Of a stretch of DNA of 64,000 bases, positions 44,261 through 56,700 are shown one piece after another. The position numbers were made by a program, and so were the translations under genes. The stretch is from Hawksworthiomyces lignivorus. Lineage: Eukaryota > Ascomycota > Sordariomycetes > Ophiostomatales > Ophiostomataceae. Within the stretch, counting starts at the first letter, position 1; every line of letters begins with the position of its first letter. The notes below the pieces were generated by a model, which was not told where the DNA came from, ran no database searches, and saw only the letters and a list, made by a program, of their open reading frames with translations. The stretch covers positions 248,001 to 312,000 of the forward strand of contig NTMA01000033.1 in the NCBI GenBank assembly GCA_002917075.1. The letters are read 5' to 3'.

Positions 44261-46930
44261 ATGTTCATCCAAAGAGCTTCGTATAATTTCAAGCTTCCTC
44301 TCCAAAAACAAACTCCCAAAGCGGCTGTGACGGACGCCTCTGATGTTGGTCGGATTCCTTCATCTCTTATGATAACCCAAGCGCCGTCTTCAGGCGGCAT
44401 TTTATGCTTCCGATGCCAGTTGCGACATTTCCACTCAGTTTCTCGCCGCCAGCTCTCGCGCGCGTCTTCCTGTAGCGTGCTTTTCAGAGGAGATGATACC
44501 GGAAGCGTCACCTCGTCTGTTCTCCACCGACGGCTTATCGCATCTTCTCAAGTTCAAAAGCCGGTTTTAACGAGATCTTTACACTATGTACAGAAACCTC
44601 AGTTAGTGAAGAGCGCATTGGCAACACCTGATGAGAAAGCCTCGTCCGTCGAAGATGGCGCGGCGTCGCCAGGCACAGAGGAGATCTGGAATGCCTTGCT
44701 TGACGAAGAAGGCGAACCAACAGACGAAGAAGTTTTCAGTTACATCGATGAATTACGGCCAACTGACGAGGTGATCATTCCTTTGTCCGATTTCCAGAAA
44801 TGTGCCAAAACGCTAGCAGACGGCTTTACAGCCGCACAACTCCACATGTACTTGCGAAAGCATCGCAGGCCGATCAACCAGCCGAGCATCTACCCGTGGA
44901 TAACCACTATGAAACCCTGGGTACCAGATAGCTCCTTGGATAAAGTATCAAGTTCTAGCAGGGCAAAGTTGGCAGGCGCGCCTCAGAGCCTGCTTTTGAG
45001 AGGTTACCTAAGTACCTCGATGACTAACAAGGAGAAAGTGGTGATACAGTTGATGAGAGAATGCTGGGGCATTTCTGTTCGGGAGCTCATGGATGCACCT
45101 GGCTGGCTTGATGTCACCGTGAAAGAGCTAGAATTTGCCTTGCTTACTGCCGGCGCGCAAACTTGGCTGCGGAACATTTCGACGGCGTTCTCGACAATTA
45201 CCACAGCAACAGCTACTGCAAGCCGCAGTCGAAGCCGGAGTCACAGCCGCAGCCAAACACGCCAGCATCGACACATCGAGTTAATTCCAGAGCAACGAAT
45301 TTTGCGCATTTTTGCTCCAGCAGCTACAGCCGATGCTATTTTGGTTGATGTCCACACAGCGTTAAGCCGAACAACCACAAAGCGCTTCAAGCTGTCTGAT
45401 GTATCTGTATCAAAGACAAAAATAAATGTGAATGTGCTAAATGCAGTGGGTTCTTTGACTGACAGCTGGGTCCGGAGGGGCGAGGAAGATAACGGCGACA
45501 AGAACAAGAACGATATATTGGTCAGCTGGATCACGCCTGCTAATCATGACAGCCACCTTGAAGACACTGGAGATGTAGTGTTTCGCCTTCTTCTATGCGC
45601 CTTTGGCCCAACAGCAGAGTTGCAGAAGACATCATCTCTTGACTATGAGCCCCCGAAAAAGTCAAAAGCTCAATTTTTATTTGAAGATGCTGAAAGCAGT
45701 CGAAGTAAATGGTCATGGGAATTCCGGCAAAGCAACCGGGCACGGTTGGTTACGCCTGTATCTTCGGCTCCTCCCGATATTTCGAATTCTCGTTCTCAAA
45801 AGATCCCAAGGATACCGAGTGCCAGTTCGCTTCAAATCGAATTTGGGAACCCCAACTCAAAACCCCGAATGGACTTGACAGATTTTCCTCTTTCCGAGTC
45901 CGCGCAGGATGATGACAGATCCGCCGAAAATCAGAAATGGTATCCGCCAGTACAAATTTCCACCGTTGCAACATTTGGTCACATTCTCCATGCACAGGCT
46001 GCAGCTGGGACGGGTCTGCTTCACACACTTGGAAATGAACCTCATGGGAAGCCATCTCTCGAGGGCGTTGAGCGTATCCTCTCACCTGTGATACCACCGT
46101 TGCTTGGAATGAATGTGTTTACAGATTTTGGCGCGATTCCAAATGCAACATCACAAGACATTTCAACGGCCGCAGCGTCGGCAATGGGCAGTTCCACTTC
46201 TATACTCTTGCGATTTTTGCCGGGTCCGGCGACTCCCCTGGCTCATTGTGCACCACCGCTCGAGGTCTTTCTCGACGCACCAACGAGTCTCCCAGGCCAT
46301 ACCACTACATCCAAGCCTGTCTTTACCGAGCTGCATGCAATCATGAAAACAAGTACTTGCGATGTCCTGTATCCAACACAGCCAGTCGACGTACGCATAA
46401 CACAGAAGCGATTTTTTGCCCTCCCAGGGGCAGACTCTTCCACAGCGACAGCCACATATCCTTCACAATCAACAGATATTGAGCCACTCCTTGATTTTCT
46501 TAAGCAGTCGCAACTGCAAACCGAAAGTGGGAAGTGGACTCTGGCAACGCCGTCTAGTCTCCCCAGACTTGGCCTACCGCGACGGGTACTGTTGCCAATT
46601 GGGTCAGGTGCAAAAGTGAGCTCATCGCAGCGGCACAAGATGGCGATCATCGACTATACTTTTGCCGGCTTAGAGGTTCGACGTCGGGTGGCAACTACAT
46701 TTGAGGGTTGGGCACTGGCCTTGACAAGCATAGACGCAGGGATTGGGGGCGGGTGGCGGACAGAACTCACTTTAGAGGCAATACCGGCAACAGTTGGCCA
46801 CAGTTCCGCTAGTGGCGGCCCAGGGCCTAAGGCCGCCTTCCGGCAGGCCGTGAGGCAACTATTGCAAGAAGAGAAGATCAAGTGGTTGATGCAGCCATCT
46901 GATATTGGATACGAAATAGCTCTTTCTTAA
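44261..46930 (+). CDS. Mitochondrial Sls1-like inner-membrane protein
   Basis: A single exon of 889 residues. The N terminus is basic and has a Cys pair (CFRCQLRHFHSVSRRQLSRA, about 49-68), suiting a mitochondrial presequence. The next part resembles the SLS1 family: VFSYIDELRPTDEVIIPLSD, ADGFTAAQLHMYLRKHRRPI, then TSMTNKEKVVIQLMRECWGI (about 251-270) and VKELEFALLTAG. Yeast Sls1 sits in the mitochondrial inner membrane and couples mitochondrial transcription with translation through Nam1 and Rpo41. C-terminal blocks include FFALPGADSS, LPRLGLPRRVLLPI and GWALALTSIDAGIGGGWRTE. An Arg/Ser repeat (SRSRSRSHSRSQTRQH, about 319-335) is a curious insert. I infer the family from these blocks; an alternative would be an unrelated fungal mitochondrial protein. 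Confidence 0.68.
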   Translation: MFIQRASYNFKLPLQKQTPKAAVTDASDVGRIPSSLMITQAPSSGGILCFRCQLRHFHSVSRRQLSRASSCSVLFRGDDTGSVTSSVLHRRLIASSQVQKPVLTRSLHYVQKPQLVKSALATPDEKASSVEDGAASPGTEEIWNALLDEEGEPTDEEVFSYIDELRPTDEVIIPLSDFQKCAKTLADGFTAAQLHMYLRKHRRPINQPSIYPWITTMKPWVPDSSLDKVSSSSRAKLAGAPQSLLLRGYLSTSMTNKEKVVIQLMRECWGISVRELMDAPGWLDVTVKELEFALLTAGAQTWLRNISTAFSTITTATATASRSRSRSHSRSQTRQHRHIELIPEQRILRIFAPAATADAILVDVHTALSRTTTKRFKLSDVSVSKTKINVNVLNAVGSLTDSWVRRGEEDNGDKNKNDILVSWITPANHDSHLEDTGDVVFRLLLCAFGPTAELQKTSSLDYEPPKKSKAQFLFEDAESSRSKWSWEFRQSNRARLVTPVSSAPPDISNSRSQKIPRIPSASSLQIEFGNPNSKPRMDLTDFPLSESAQDDDRSAENQKWYPPVQISTVATFGHILHAQAAAGTGLLHTLGNEPHGKPSLEGVERILSPVIPPLLGMNVFTDFGAIPNATSQDISTAAASAMGSSTSILLRFLPGPATPLAHCAPPLEVFLDAPTSLPGHTTTSKPVFTELHAIMKTSTCDVLYPTQPVDVRITQKRFFALPGADSSTATATYPSQSTDIEPLLDFLKQSQLQTESGKWTLATPSSLPRLGLPRRVLLPIGSGAKVSSSQRHKMAIIDYTFAGLEVRRRVATTFEGWALALTSIDAGIGGGWRTELTLEAIPATVGHSSASGGPGPKAAFRQAVRQLLQEEKIKWLMQPSDIGYEIALS

Positions 46931-48572
46931 AGCTAGGGAAAAGAGAATATAGCAATATGCACTGTACGATAAGATGTAAAACATCGCCATTGTAAACATA
47001 TAATAACGATAAATACTTATACATTCATGAATGCAAGAGGGGAAATTGGCCGCAAGGAGTTTCGAGAACACTCATCAGACCGAGAGGGGGCAATTTCGAC
47101 AGACAATTGCGGCCAGAAAGAATCCATACTAAGCTTAGAACAGGAAGCATATGAAATTGCGAAGCTGACCATTGTAAGAGCCGCAAATGTGTATAGCTGT
47201 TTGGCTGCTGGTGCAATCAGAGATGCCTCCGAAGAACAATCTGCACTGCTCTATGTCTTCTTCATACCTGACGAAAAAACGGGAAAGTGACTCATACCGG
47301 CAAAGATGAGAAGGGGGGCCTCAACTTACGAGGCAAGAAATGAAATAGATGCATTCTAACTCACTCGTTGCCTTGCTTGTCCACTTACGTTTCATGGACG
47401 ACCTTAACTAACCCACAGTTGGGTGTCTATACATACGGCACACTGCAAAGCATATGCCAACCAATTTTAGCGTGGCTTCCAGAGAGATACATCAATGTGT
47501 TGCACTACACAATACAAAATTCTCAATCCAAAGTGAATGCTTGATACGAATTGGTTTTACTGGCGCATGGCGCTGTCACCCGTCGCCTTCTTTTTCGATC
47601 CTTCATGGATAGATAAGAAAGATATATGAACAATACCAGTGAAGTCGCAAATTCTATTTCTTCGTATTTCACTCTGCTACCTGCGTATGGTCTTAACTGT
47701 GCATTCCGTGGGTAGCCAGCAAGGCCCTTGGTTTGATTGCATACTCTGTAATGGGTTTTGCGTCAAAATAGCCCTGCCCGCAAGCGTCGTATTACAGGAA
47801 CCGAGGTGAGAGGACGGGCACCATCCGCTAGTAAACAAGTATCCCACGATCTTATTGGGAGAGTGGGGAGTGCCGTAGCTTATTTGGAGAGCATCAAATC
47901 AGTAGCCACTACGGGGTACAATCTTGGCCAAAAGTACGTGTCGTGGAAGAGAGCTGCGTCTGAATGCGCCACGCAAAGAAAGGTGCATTTGCTTGCAACA
48001 GCATGTAATATCTGCCCCTCTGTTTTTTCCTTTCCAATCAGGGAAGGAGGGGCAACAAAACCAAGCGGCGAAAAGCGTTTGAACACAAAATTTTTTCTGC
48101 TAGTCTGGTTTTTTTTTTTTTTTTTGACTTCCTTTGTGGGGCATAAAGCCCTGGCAACCAACCACACCCCCCCGCTCTTCTGTACATATTTTTTTTCCCT
48201 TCATTAAAATTTTCTGGACCCCCTTCTGCCTTTTCATCCCCCTCCTCCCATATAAACCCCTCCGGATACTCCTTTCTTTTAAAACTTTTTTCCTTCCTTT
48301 CTCTCCTCGTCTGGCACACCTTGAATCAAGCATTCTGATCTGCCTGTGAGTAATTTCGTCCGCTTCTTTCCCATCTTCATCTCTATCGCCAACTGTATCG
48401 AGAACCGCTCGCGGCATCTTGATCGATATCATCATTTACATCGTTATTTTCAGTTGACGGCCAAATTTCTGACTGTTATATTGCGGCGTTAGATTCACAA
48501 TTGCGAACTCGCAACAAAAAAAATCAGAATCTTCACACAAGAGCAACTAAAGCATCTTAAAAATCCGTCACC
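46931..48572. promoter_or_regulatory. EF-1alpha upstream region
   Basis: About 1.6 kb. The last 550 bp has the look of strong fungal TEF1 promoters: a T17 tract at about 48110-48125, CCACACCCCCCCGC near 48164, a TATAAA at 48251-48256 (about 320 bp before ATG), and pyrimidine-rich sequence after it. A 5'-UTR intron is likely (GTGAGT at 48346) because fungal TEF1 leaders commonly have one, but its acceptor is not fixed here. Confidence 0.55.
48251..48256 (+). promoter_or_regulatory. TEF1: TATA box candidate of EF-1alpha
   Basis: TATAAA in a C/T-rich setting, upstream of a long pyrimidine-rich leader. Position and context fit the EF-1alpha core promoter. Confidence 0.5.
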
Positions 48573-50717
48573 ATGGGGTATGTTTCTTCTTCATTCATTC
48601 AAGTTACACATTGTTGGTGCAGTTATCAACCTTGGCTGCATATCTCGCGCAGCCCCAAAATTAGCGATATTTGTTTGATTGAAGCATGCTGACGATCATC
48701 TGTGCATAGTAAGGAGGATAAGACTCACATCAACGTCGTGGTCATCGGGTTCGTACTCCCTTCGCACCCTAGCAGCTATCGCGCGCGGTAGTCTGTATAC
48801 AATATTTCGACTGCCAATACTGACAAATTTACAACAGCCACGTCGACTCTGGCAAGTCGACGACCGTAAGTTACATACGCTTCCTATGAAACCACAAAAT
48901 ATTTGTCTTTCCAAGTCTGACAATAGATATCTAGACCGGCCATCTGATCTACCAGTGCGGTGGTATTGACAAGCGTACCATCGAGAAGTTCGAGAAGGTT
49001 GGTCTATTCCTTGAATATTAGCACCGCAGTTCTTATCCCATTCGACTACTTCCTCTTTGCCTCTGCCCATATCTCTGCCCAATTGTTGCTATGGCGAAGC
49101 AAAGAAAAATTTTTTTTTTTTAGCGCTTTTCACCTTTTGCCCAGCTTACACAGCATGGCTTCTTTTCTGCCCCTCCTCCCCTCCATTACCATAAAAGTGG
49201 AGATGGAGGGGTAACCCGATGTTGCTTGGCTTTTTTCTGCCTTGAAACGCAAGAGATTTTTTGGCGGTCAAAGCTTCGGCAGAAAGCCCGTCATCGTGCG
49301 CAGACCCACTATTCGATCCCCTACTACCTTGTTCTCCTGGCCCCATACGAATCAAGCATTTATCCACACCTGTCTTCTGATCTGTCGCTAACTTCCCAAA
49401 CAGGAAGCCGCTGAGCTGGGCAAGGGTTCGTTCAAGTATGCTTGGGTTCTTGACAAGCTCAAGGCCGAGCGTGAGCGTGGTATCACCATTGATATCGCCC
49501 TGTGGAAGTTCGAGACCCCCAAGTACTACGTCACCGTCATTGGTATGCTTTGTCCCAAGTTTTATTTAGTTATCTCTCTGTTTTCGCACCGTGTTTAACA
49601 CTTCCTAGACGCTCCCGGCCATCGTGACTTCATCAAGAACATGATCACTGGTACCTCGCAGGCTGACTGCGCTATTCTCATCATTGCCGCTGGTACTGGT
49701 GAGTTCGAGGCTGGTATCTCCAAGGATGGCCAGACTCGTGAGCACGCTCTGCTCGCCTACACCCTGGGTGTGCGGCAGCTTATCGTTGCCATCAACAAGA
49801 TGGACACCACCAAGTGGTCCGAGGACCGCTACCAGGAGATCATCAAGGAGACCTCCAACTTCATCAAGAAGGTCGGCTACAACCCGAAGACCGTCGCTTT
49901 CGTGCCCATCTCCGGCTTCAACGGCGACAACATGCTTACCCCCTCCACCAACTGCCCCTGGTACAAGGGCTGGGAGAAGGAGGGCAAGGGTGGCAAGGTC
50001 ACCGGCAAGACTCTGCTTGAGGCCATCGACGCTGTCGAGCCCCCCAAGCGTCCCACGGACAAGCCCCTGCGTCTGCCCCTGCAGGATGTGTACAAGATCG
50101 GCGGTATCGGCACTGTCCCTGTCGGCCGTATCGAGACTGGTATCCTGAAGCCTGGTATGGTCGTCACCTTCGCTCCCTCCAACGTCACCACTGAAGTCAA
50201 GTCCGTCGAGATGCACCACGAGCAGCTTGTTGAGGGTGTCCCCGGTGACAACGTCGGCTTCAACGTGAAGAACGTTTCCGTCAAGGAAATTCGCCGTGGT
50301 AACGTTGCTGGTGACAGCAAGAACGACCCTCCCTCTGGCGCTGCCTCCTTCACCGCTCAGGTCATTGTCCTGAACCACCCCGGCCAGGTCGGCAACGGCT
50401 ACGCCCCGGTTCTTGACTGCCACACTGCCCACATTGCTTGCAAGTTCGCCGAGATCCTCGAGAAGATCGACCGCCGTACCGGCAAGTCTGTTGAGAACAA
50501 CCCCAAGTTCATCAAGTCTGGTGACGCTGCCATCGTCAAGCTGGTTCCCTCCAAGCCCATGTGCGTTGAGGCCTTCACTGACTACCCCCCTCTGGGCCGT
50601 TTCGCCGTCCGTGACATGCGCCAGACCGTTGCCGTCGGTGTCATCAAGTCCGTCGAGAAGGCTGCTGCTGGCTCTGGCAAGGTCACCAAGTCCGCTGCCA
50701 AGGCTGCCAAGAAATAA
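48573..50717 (+). CDS. TEF1: Translation elongation factor 1-alpha
   Basis: Six exons: 48573..48577, 48710..48748, 48838..48865, 48935..48997, 49404..49542 and 49609..50717, giving exactly 460 residues, the normal length. EF-1alpha carries aminoacyl-tRNA to the ribosomal A site as a GTP complex. It begins [21 protein letters not shown]1 is GHVDSGKS (about 14-21), G3 DAPGH (about 91-95) and G4 NKMD (about 153-156). Domains II and III follow, with [20 protein letters not shown] and the end [13 protein letters not shown]. The first exon holds only ATGGG. Intron 4 is long (406 nt) and includes a T-rich tract. Codon choice is strongly biased to C-ending codons, as in highly expressed fungal genes. 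The antisense frame at 49605-50432 is a by-product of that bias. Confidence 0.98.
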
Positions 50718-53700
50718 ATTACCACGTCAATTTGAGGAGGAGGGGCCTTTTACCATGGCCGAGCGTCCGGCCAGTCTTGTTGCTTTGCTGCCCAAGCTGT
50801 GTCATCTTTAGAACAACTAGGTGGATAAAAAAAATTTCAAAATTGGGCCATTTAATGCATTGCAACGATTCCTACGTAGAGTAATTAGTGCCTTGAATCT
50901 ATTTTGAAGACAGGCACGTAATGCAGTCTCGTCTTTTCTTTGATTTGAGTTCTGAGTTTTTTTTTTTTGTTTCCAGACGTAACGTCTACAACATTTGATG
51001 ATGCTGGCTGGTGTCTTTCTAGTCTCAACAAATGAGCGAAGGCGATTAAAAGGAGGTATGGGTTAATTAGTTTTATATTTACTCAATGGTGACTTGACTC
51101 TAATGTCTTCAATTAGAAAATAATATAGTCTTTTCTGCGACGCCGTGGATTTTCTTCTATAGATCAAATCTATATATTTATTGTTTGAAAAACACTACAC
51201 GCAAAGCATAAATTCCTCTTAACATATTATTTGTCTTAAAGTGTCGCTTCTCTTTCTCGATATTTCGAGCATTATATTTGGTATCACCTTCTGTCTTCTC
51301 TTGCTTCTATCTTCCATGAAGCTATACGCATAATCAAAGGGCAAACTACATGGCAAAGAGGCAATTCATAATTCAAAGCGCATGATTTGTTCCAGCCCTC
51401 ACATTATTACTTCCACTTAGTATTAACGTAATCTTTTATTCTTTTACTTTTGGATTGCATGGTGCTTTATGTGAATAGCTTCGATGTTCATCTGCGTAGC
51501 TCTTTTTTCTTGATTAGGTATGACAGCAATCTGATCGACGCTAAATCATCTAGTCATTTCTCTCAAGGCTCATCAAGGCCACTACAAGCCATACTTGATA
51601 CCAGTCAGACTGATGATTTTTTTTATGCTTTGTGAAAGCTGCAGTGCGCATCTGTTTATGGTCATATGTCTTCTTGACCCAAGTATCTGAGAGAAGAGAT
51701 CTAGTCGGCGCATACTTGTAAGGTACTATCTTTTAAACATCTCTTCCAACCAATCCGCTGACTGGCGAATGCTCGTCCTTATATGTTTGTTTTCTGTTCG
51801 AATTATGCTATGTACGAAGTAGGCAAACAGGAGGATGAGCACGTCACTCACAGAGGTGCATTCCGTGGATAATATGGCTGCTTGTTTCTAGGCTTGCGTT
51901 ATTCATTTGTCATAAGTGTCGTAGCCTCGCTCTCAGACACCACTCAATCAATTCTACAATATTACTTCCCGGATCTTCGTCTCTATGTAGCTTCGAAACT
52001 GAGAGCTGGTAATTTCAATGGCCTGACTTCATAATGCTGATATCCTTTCTATTAGCGTCTCTCATAATGAATATCCTGGAACAACATAAACAAGAACCTC
52101 GCCGCTACTACTTCGTTTACGTTCTTTTCCCTTCAACCGCCTGTTTGCTTTTTATGGTGCATGCCTTGCTGCAATCGCGGATATAAAATGCGTCTACGGA
52201 ATGCGTTAACGGATATACGATTGGCTGCTGCATTGTCACCAGCCTTGTTTTTAGAATATCCGCATTTCCTTTTTTTCTTACAAATCCCTGATCACCATCT
52301 TCAACTGCTGACCGTATTGACTTCGTGGATTCCCTCTTACACATATACTTCTAATATGACCCTAATTCTTCAATGTCAGAAGGATTCGTTTCATATCATA
52401 TTTTTATGATATTGAGACAATGGTGAGAGTTTGACTTGTAGAATATCAGCTACCTGGCTTCATCTCGACGCATACTGATTTCTTCTGTTTCATAATTACC
52501 TGATACGAGGGTCGAGAATATCCGTCTATATACATACCATGTGCTAGTGGAATTATATTTAGCAAAGCGTTAGCCAAGCACCAAAAATTTCACTTCCGCT
52601 CTGGAGTTTTCGTTTCATTTAACTATGTTCTTATTTTTCTTTTGACCGGGGTGGGGGGAAGGTTTTTGGAGGTCCAATGCTGCCATTTTCTTCTCAAGAA
52701 CATAGTTACTCATTCTCATGATGTGGAACTTGCTTCTTCCGTCTATTATTAAAGAATTACTGCACCCAGAAGAAGTCTATTTTAGTTATTGTCTTGATAT
52801 GCGTCAGCACTTCGCCTATTGCAATCAATAACTTTGCTCGGCGACTGTGGTCCTCATCTCCGCCGTTCGGTGGTCTTATGATCTCGCCTAGTTAGAATTT
52901 ATCGAACTTATGCATATGGATGACAATCGGTCCGCAGTTTAAATGCTCCGGATTCCGTCGAATGCTGAACTTAACGCCGGACGAACGATTTCAGCACTCA
53001 CTGACCGATCTTGCAAGTATTACTTGTACTGAAAAATAGAGGGTAGTACTAGCTAAGTAATGACAAAGGGGTGAAGAAAGGGATGGTGTGGATATAGTAC
53101 TTTACTTTCGTAGCAGGTGCTTGGACCATTCCCCAATCTTCGCCCTGTCAGGGCAAAAAGAGCAATAAACGTTAAGCAGGCACAATTTACATGTATGATG
53201 TATGAGGGTATAAAAGAAGTAGGGCGCATTAGGCTCGCGGCTTCGGCATTCGGTCACGCAACCATGGAGCTTCCGAGAGTAGTGTAAGTGGCATGAAACT
53301 TAAACAAATACACATGCACGCATCCTTGTAGGATCGAAAGGCCGGAGAAGGCACCCTTGAAATATCAAGAAAGTTTTCCAAGTAACAAAACACCAGCGTA
53401 TTTTGCGCGAGGGACGTTGATTTGCGAGAGACGCATGCCCTTTTACCAGGTTTCAATGTATAGCAGGAGCTCAAAAGACAGGGCAGATAGGTATAACTAG
53501 GCCACTTCGTAGTAGCACAATACACCGTTTCGATCTGCAAAAGGGCTCTCTTGGGCGTCTAATGCGCCAACTGAAGTTTTTTGACTGTATGGCAAAGCTT
53601 GAAGATTCATTTGGGTCGGTCCTTCGGGAAGCCATGGGCGCTGCATATGTCAAATACTGAGCTCGCTTTTTCTTCAATCGATCTCGGCATAGCCTCGAAC

Positions 53701-56700
53701 ACTTGGCTTTGAACTACAATGGAGAAAAAAAATAGAAAAAAAAAGAGCAAATAACAAATCGCAAACTGCGAATGCCCGCGTCTTTAGGGTGCTTTTGGTT
53801 TGCACCGAGAAGGCGAGGCAGATCGCCAAGGGCTATCGCTTTCACGGATCGATTTCCTTAGGACGAGGCGCGTATTCTTGGGATGCCACTTTCCACATTT
53901 CTAGAGCTATGCAGACGTAACAGCATAAAAATGGACAGGCCTTTGATTCGGTGCTCTATCGAAACGCTTTATTTTCGCTCTTCCATGCGACTTGGTGCGC
54001 CAGCCCGGTGAAGGTTATGGTCATATGGCCCACCAATGCGGGAGAATAAGGGAAGGCAGGAACAGCACTAGGGCGGGCTGAAAGGATAATCGGCATTCTG
54101 TTTCCTTGGTAATGCATACCAATTGGAAAGGAATGGAGAAGGTACCTGGATCGTGGTACTCAAGCCAAATGTTTCGCCTGAACCAAACACGAAGCTCGCG
54201 TCTCTTGTAAAGGCGAGCCTTAGGACAGGGTTATGTGGAGCTTGAGGATAAACGAAATAAACCTTGGAAGAAGCTCGGCGAATCCACAGAGGTGAAATGT
54301 TCCAATTTTACGGCGAGAGGCTTGTTTTGCATAGAGTTACAAATTATTTTCTTCTTCTCGCCCCACGACCCGTGATTTAGGATTCTCCATCCAGGGAACA
54401 ATTCTCGAAGCTTTTCTTGTACGCCTCTTTTTTTTTATATTCAATTTTACAAGCTGGATCACTCTTCTGCTTATACTCTCAATAGCGCTAGTAAGATGCT
54501 AAAAAAGACCTAAGAAGCAGTGGATTCTTTTAGGCTCTTCTTAGAAGTGATAGGTTGGGCTATGTTGAGCACACTCCCTCTTTCAATAGGACTGCCATGT
54601 CAGTAATAAACATATGTGTGCTTGCGGTTTTGTGGGCGGAAGTACTGCCCTTGTATAAATTTGTGCACAGAAAATCCGTTTCTTGCATCGGCGTTCCGTT
54701 CTTCATAAACTAATCAAACGGAAATTAAAGATGCCGAGGCAAGTTTTATTGTGAGACTTTGACGAATCAACGGTCGTGATTGAGCAAGCTCTATCTTCAT
54801 TAGATGCTGTTGTTTCCCAAGTAATGTTTTGTGCAAGCTCACCCGGGAAAGACACCTCCCGTTTCTCAAGAACGGACAGACCCGGAGATACCACCGCAAA
54901 CAGTATGTACGGGACGGGTGATGACATGATCTTTATTATTATATTTTTTTTTTTGAGAATGGCAGGCAAAGAGAGAGCAAACCGGAGAAAGAATGAAGAT
55001 CTCTAATCATGGAAGGCGAGCCAGGAGCTTTGAAACTCCGAGCTCCGCTCTCGTTTAAGCATCGTCAGCATGGAGTGGCTCCATACAAGGGGTCGGTGCT
55101 ATTCTTGGGGTTTGCAATGCTTGCACGCTTTTTCATGAAAATAAGGCACCGCATCCTCTCAATTTCGTATCCTTGAACGGAGCCGGGATTGCATCACCGA
55201 TTATTAGTAAACTCCGACACCCCACGGGATATCCATCTCTAAATTACCTATCTCCAGGGAGTCAATGAGATATCCTCATATTGACATATAGGCAATGCCA
55301 GAGATAGAAAACGGAGTTGCAACGCTATATACCCTTTTGGCGACCTGTACTGCACAAGGCCCAAGAAGATAGGAAGTTTGTTGTATTGTTATCGCCAGTT
55401 GATTCTTTAGTTGACGTTAATGCCCAAATATGCGTGGATCAGTTACTATTTTTTTTTTGTCGCAATAAGCCTAGAAGCTGCGCTGCAGACAGAATCGGCC
55501 AAGCATGTTACTTGCAAGCATGTCTGATTCGATGCTCTCGCTTAGGCTTTCAAACCAAGGCCCATGTTCTTATGCCGCCATGGTGCCACGCACTTCTTTC
55601 TCAATCTTAACTTATTTCGGCGTTCCCATCCATCCAGCTGCCAAGCGGTGACAGAACGGGGCTACGAGGACCGAAAATCTGGGGAAGATTGGAGCATCGG
55701 CTGAGTTATTCTGCGTACATCACGGTTGGAACCCGGTGCAGTGGGCGACCTCAGTACACCATCTCTATCTAGGTAGCTTGGCTTATGCCGCCAACTGCCT
55801 CTGCCTCCCTTCTATCGGTGTCTGTTGAATTTGCATAAATAGCGCAGGGTTTTCATAGAAATTGCAAGGCTAGATACTGCAAACAGCGGCGCTTGAGCAA
55901 TTAAAAGTGACTTCTGTAAATACCATGTTCTTGCGTACGTTAACCCATTTTGAGATGTGAAATCTTCTTTTGGTATTTTATGCCAAGCCACGTAACCCCT
56001 CGACATCTTCAAAGAAGGCACTCCACGCTGACTGGAGTGCCTTATATGCGCCGTAGTGACCATAGCCTCCTAACAGAGTGAATGCGAGAGCTGAAAGAAG
56101 CCTTTCAATTTAAATCAGCATAGTGCTAATAGGCAGATGCTGTAATCTTTCCCGTGCGAAGTACTCCTTTGTCCTCGAGGAATGTCTAATGTCCGTTTGA
56201 ATTATTTTGTAGGGCAATTGAACCCATCCTGAATGCACACCCCCCCTCTCTGGGGTCAGACCACCGATTAGAATAACGCGAAGAGCGAGGTTGTCCTATC
56301 CCTTTCATAAATGAAGAGCCCGGAAGAGAGGCCTGGCAAATAATAGGGGCAATTTGTGCAGAAAGCATTGCGCTCCATTCTAGATGGGATTGTACATGAC
56401 GCCGGTAGCGCTGATATATCTAGTATTGTTTCATACTTTGCTCTATTTGTCGGAATGTCCTTCATATTTCATTGAACTATAGCGTTTCTTGGTCTCTTAA
56501 GTATTCAAATTGGGTTCACCTTCACATTACTTTGGGGCACCCGCCCTTTCTAAACTCTGAATACGACATTGCTCTGCTAATCGCTGATCCTGGCGTGATC
56601 AAGCATCTTGTGAACTAAAGATATTGCTGTCAAGAATTGTATTTTCTCGTCAACAATGGTAATGTAACAATGCCATTACATGATAATCCGACACTCTCCA

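Noticed and set aside
49605..50432. Minus-strand frame of 275 codons
   Set aside because: Antisense shadow of EF-1alpha exon 6, caused by strong codon bias.
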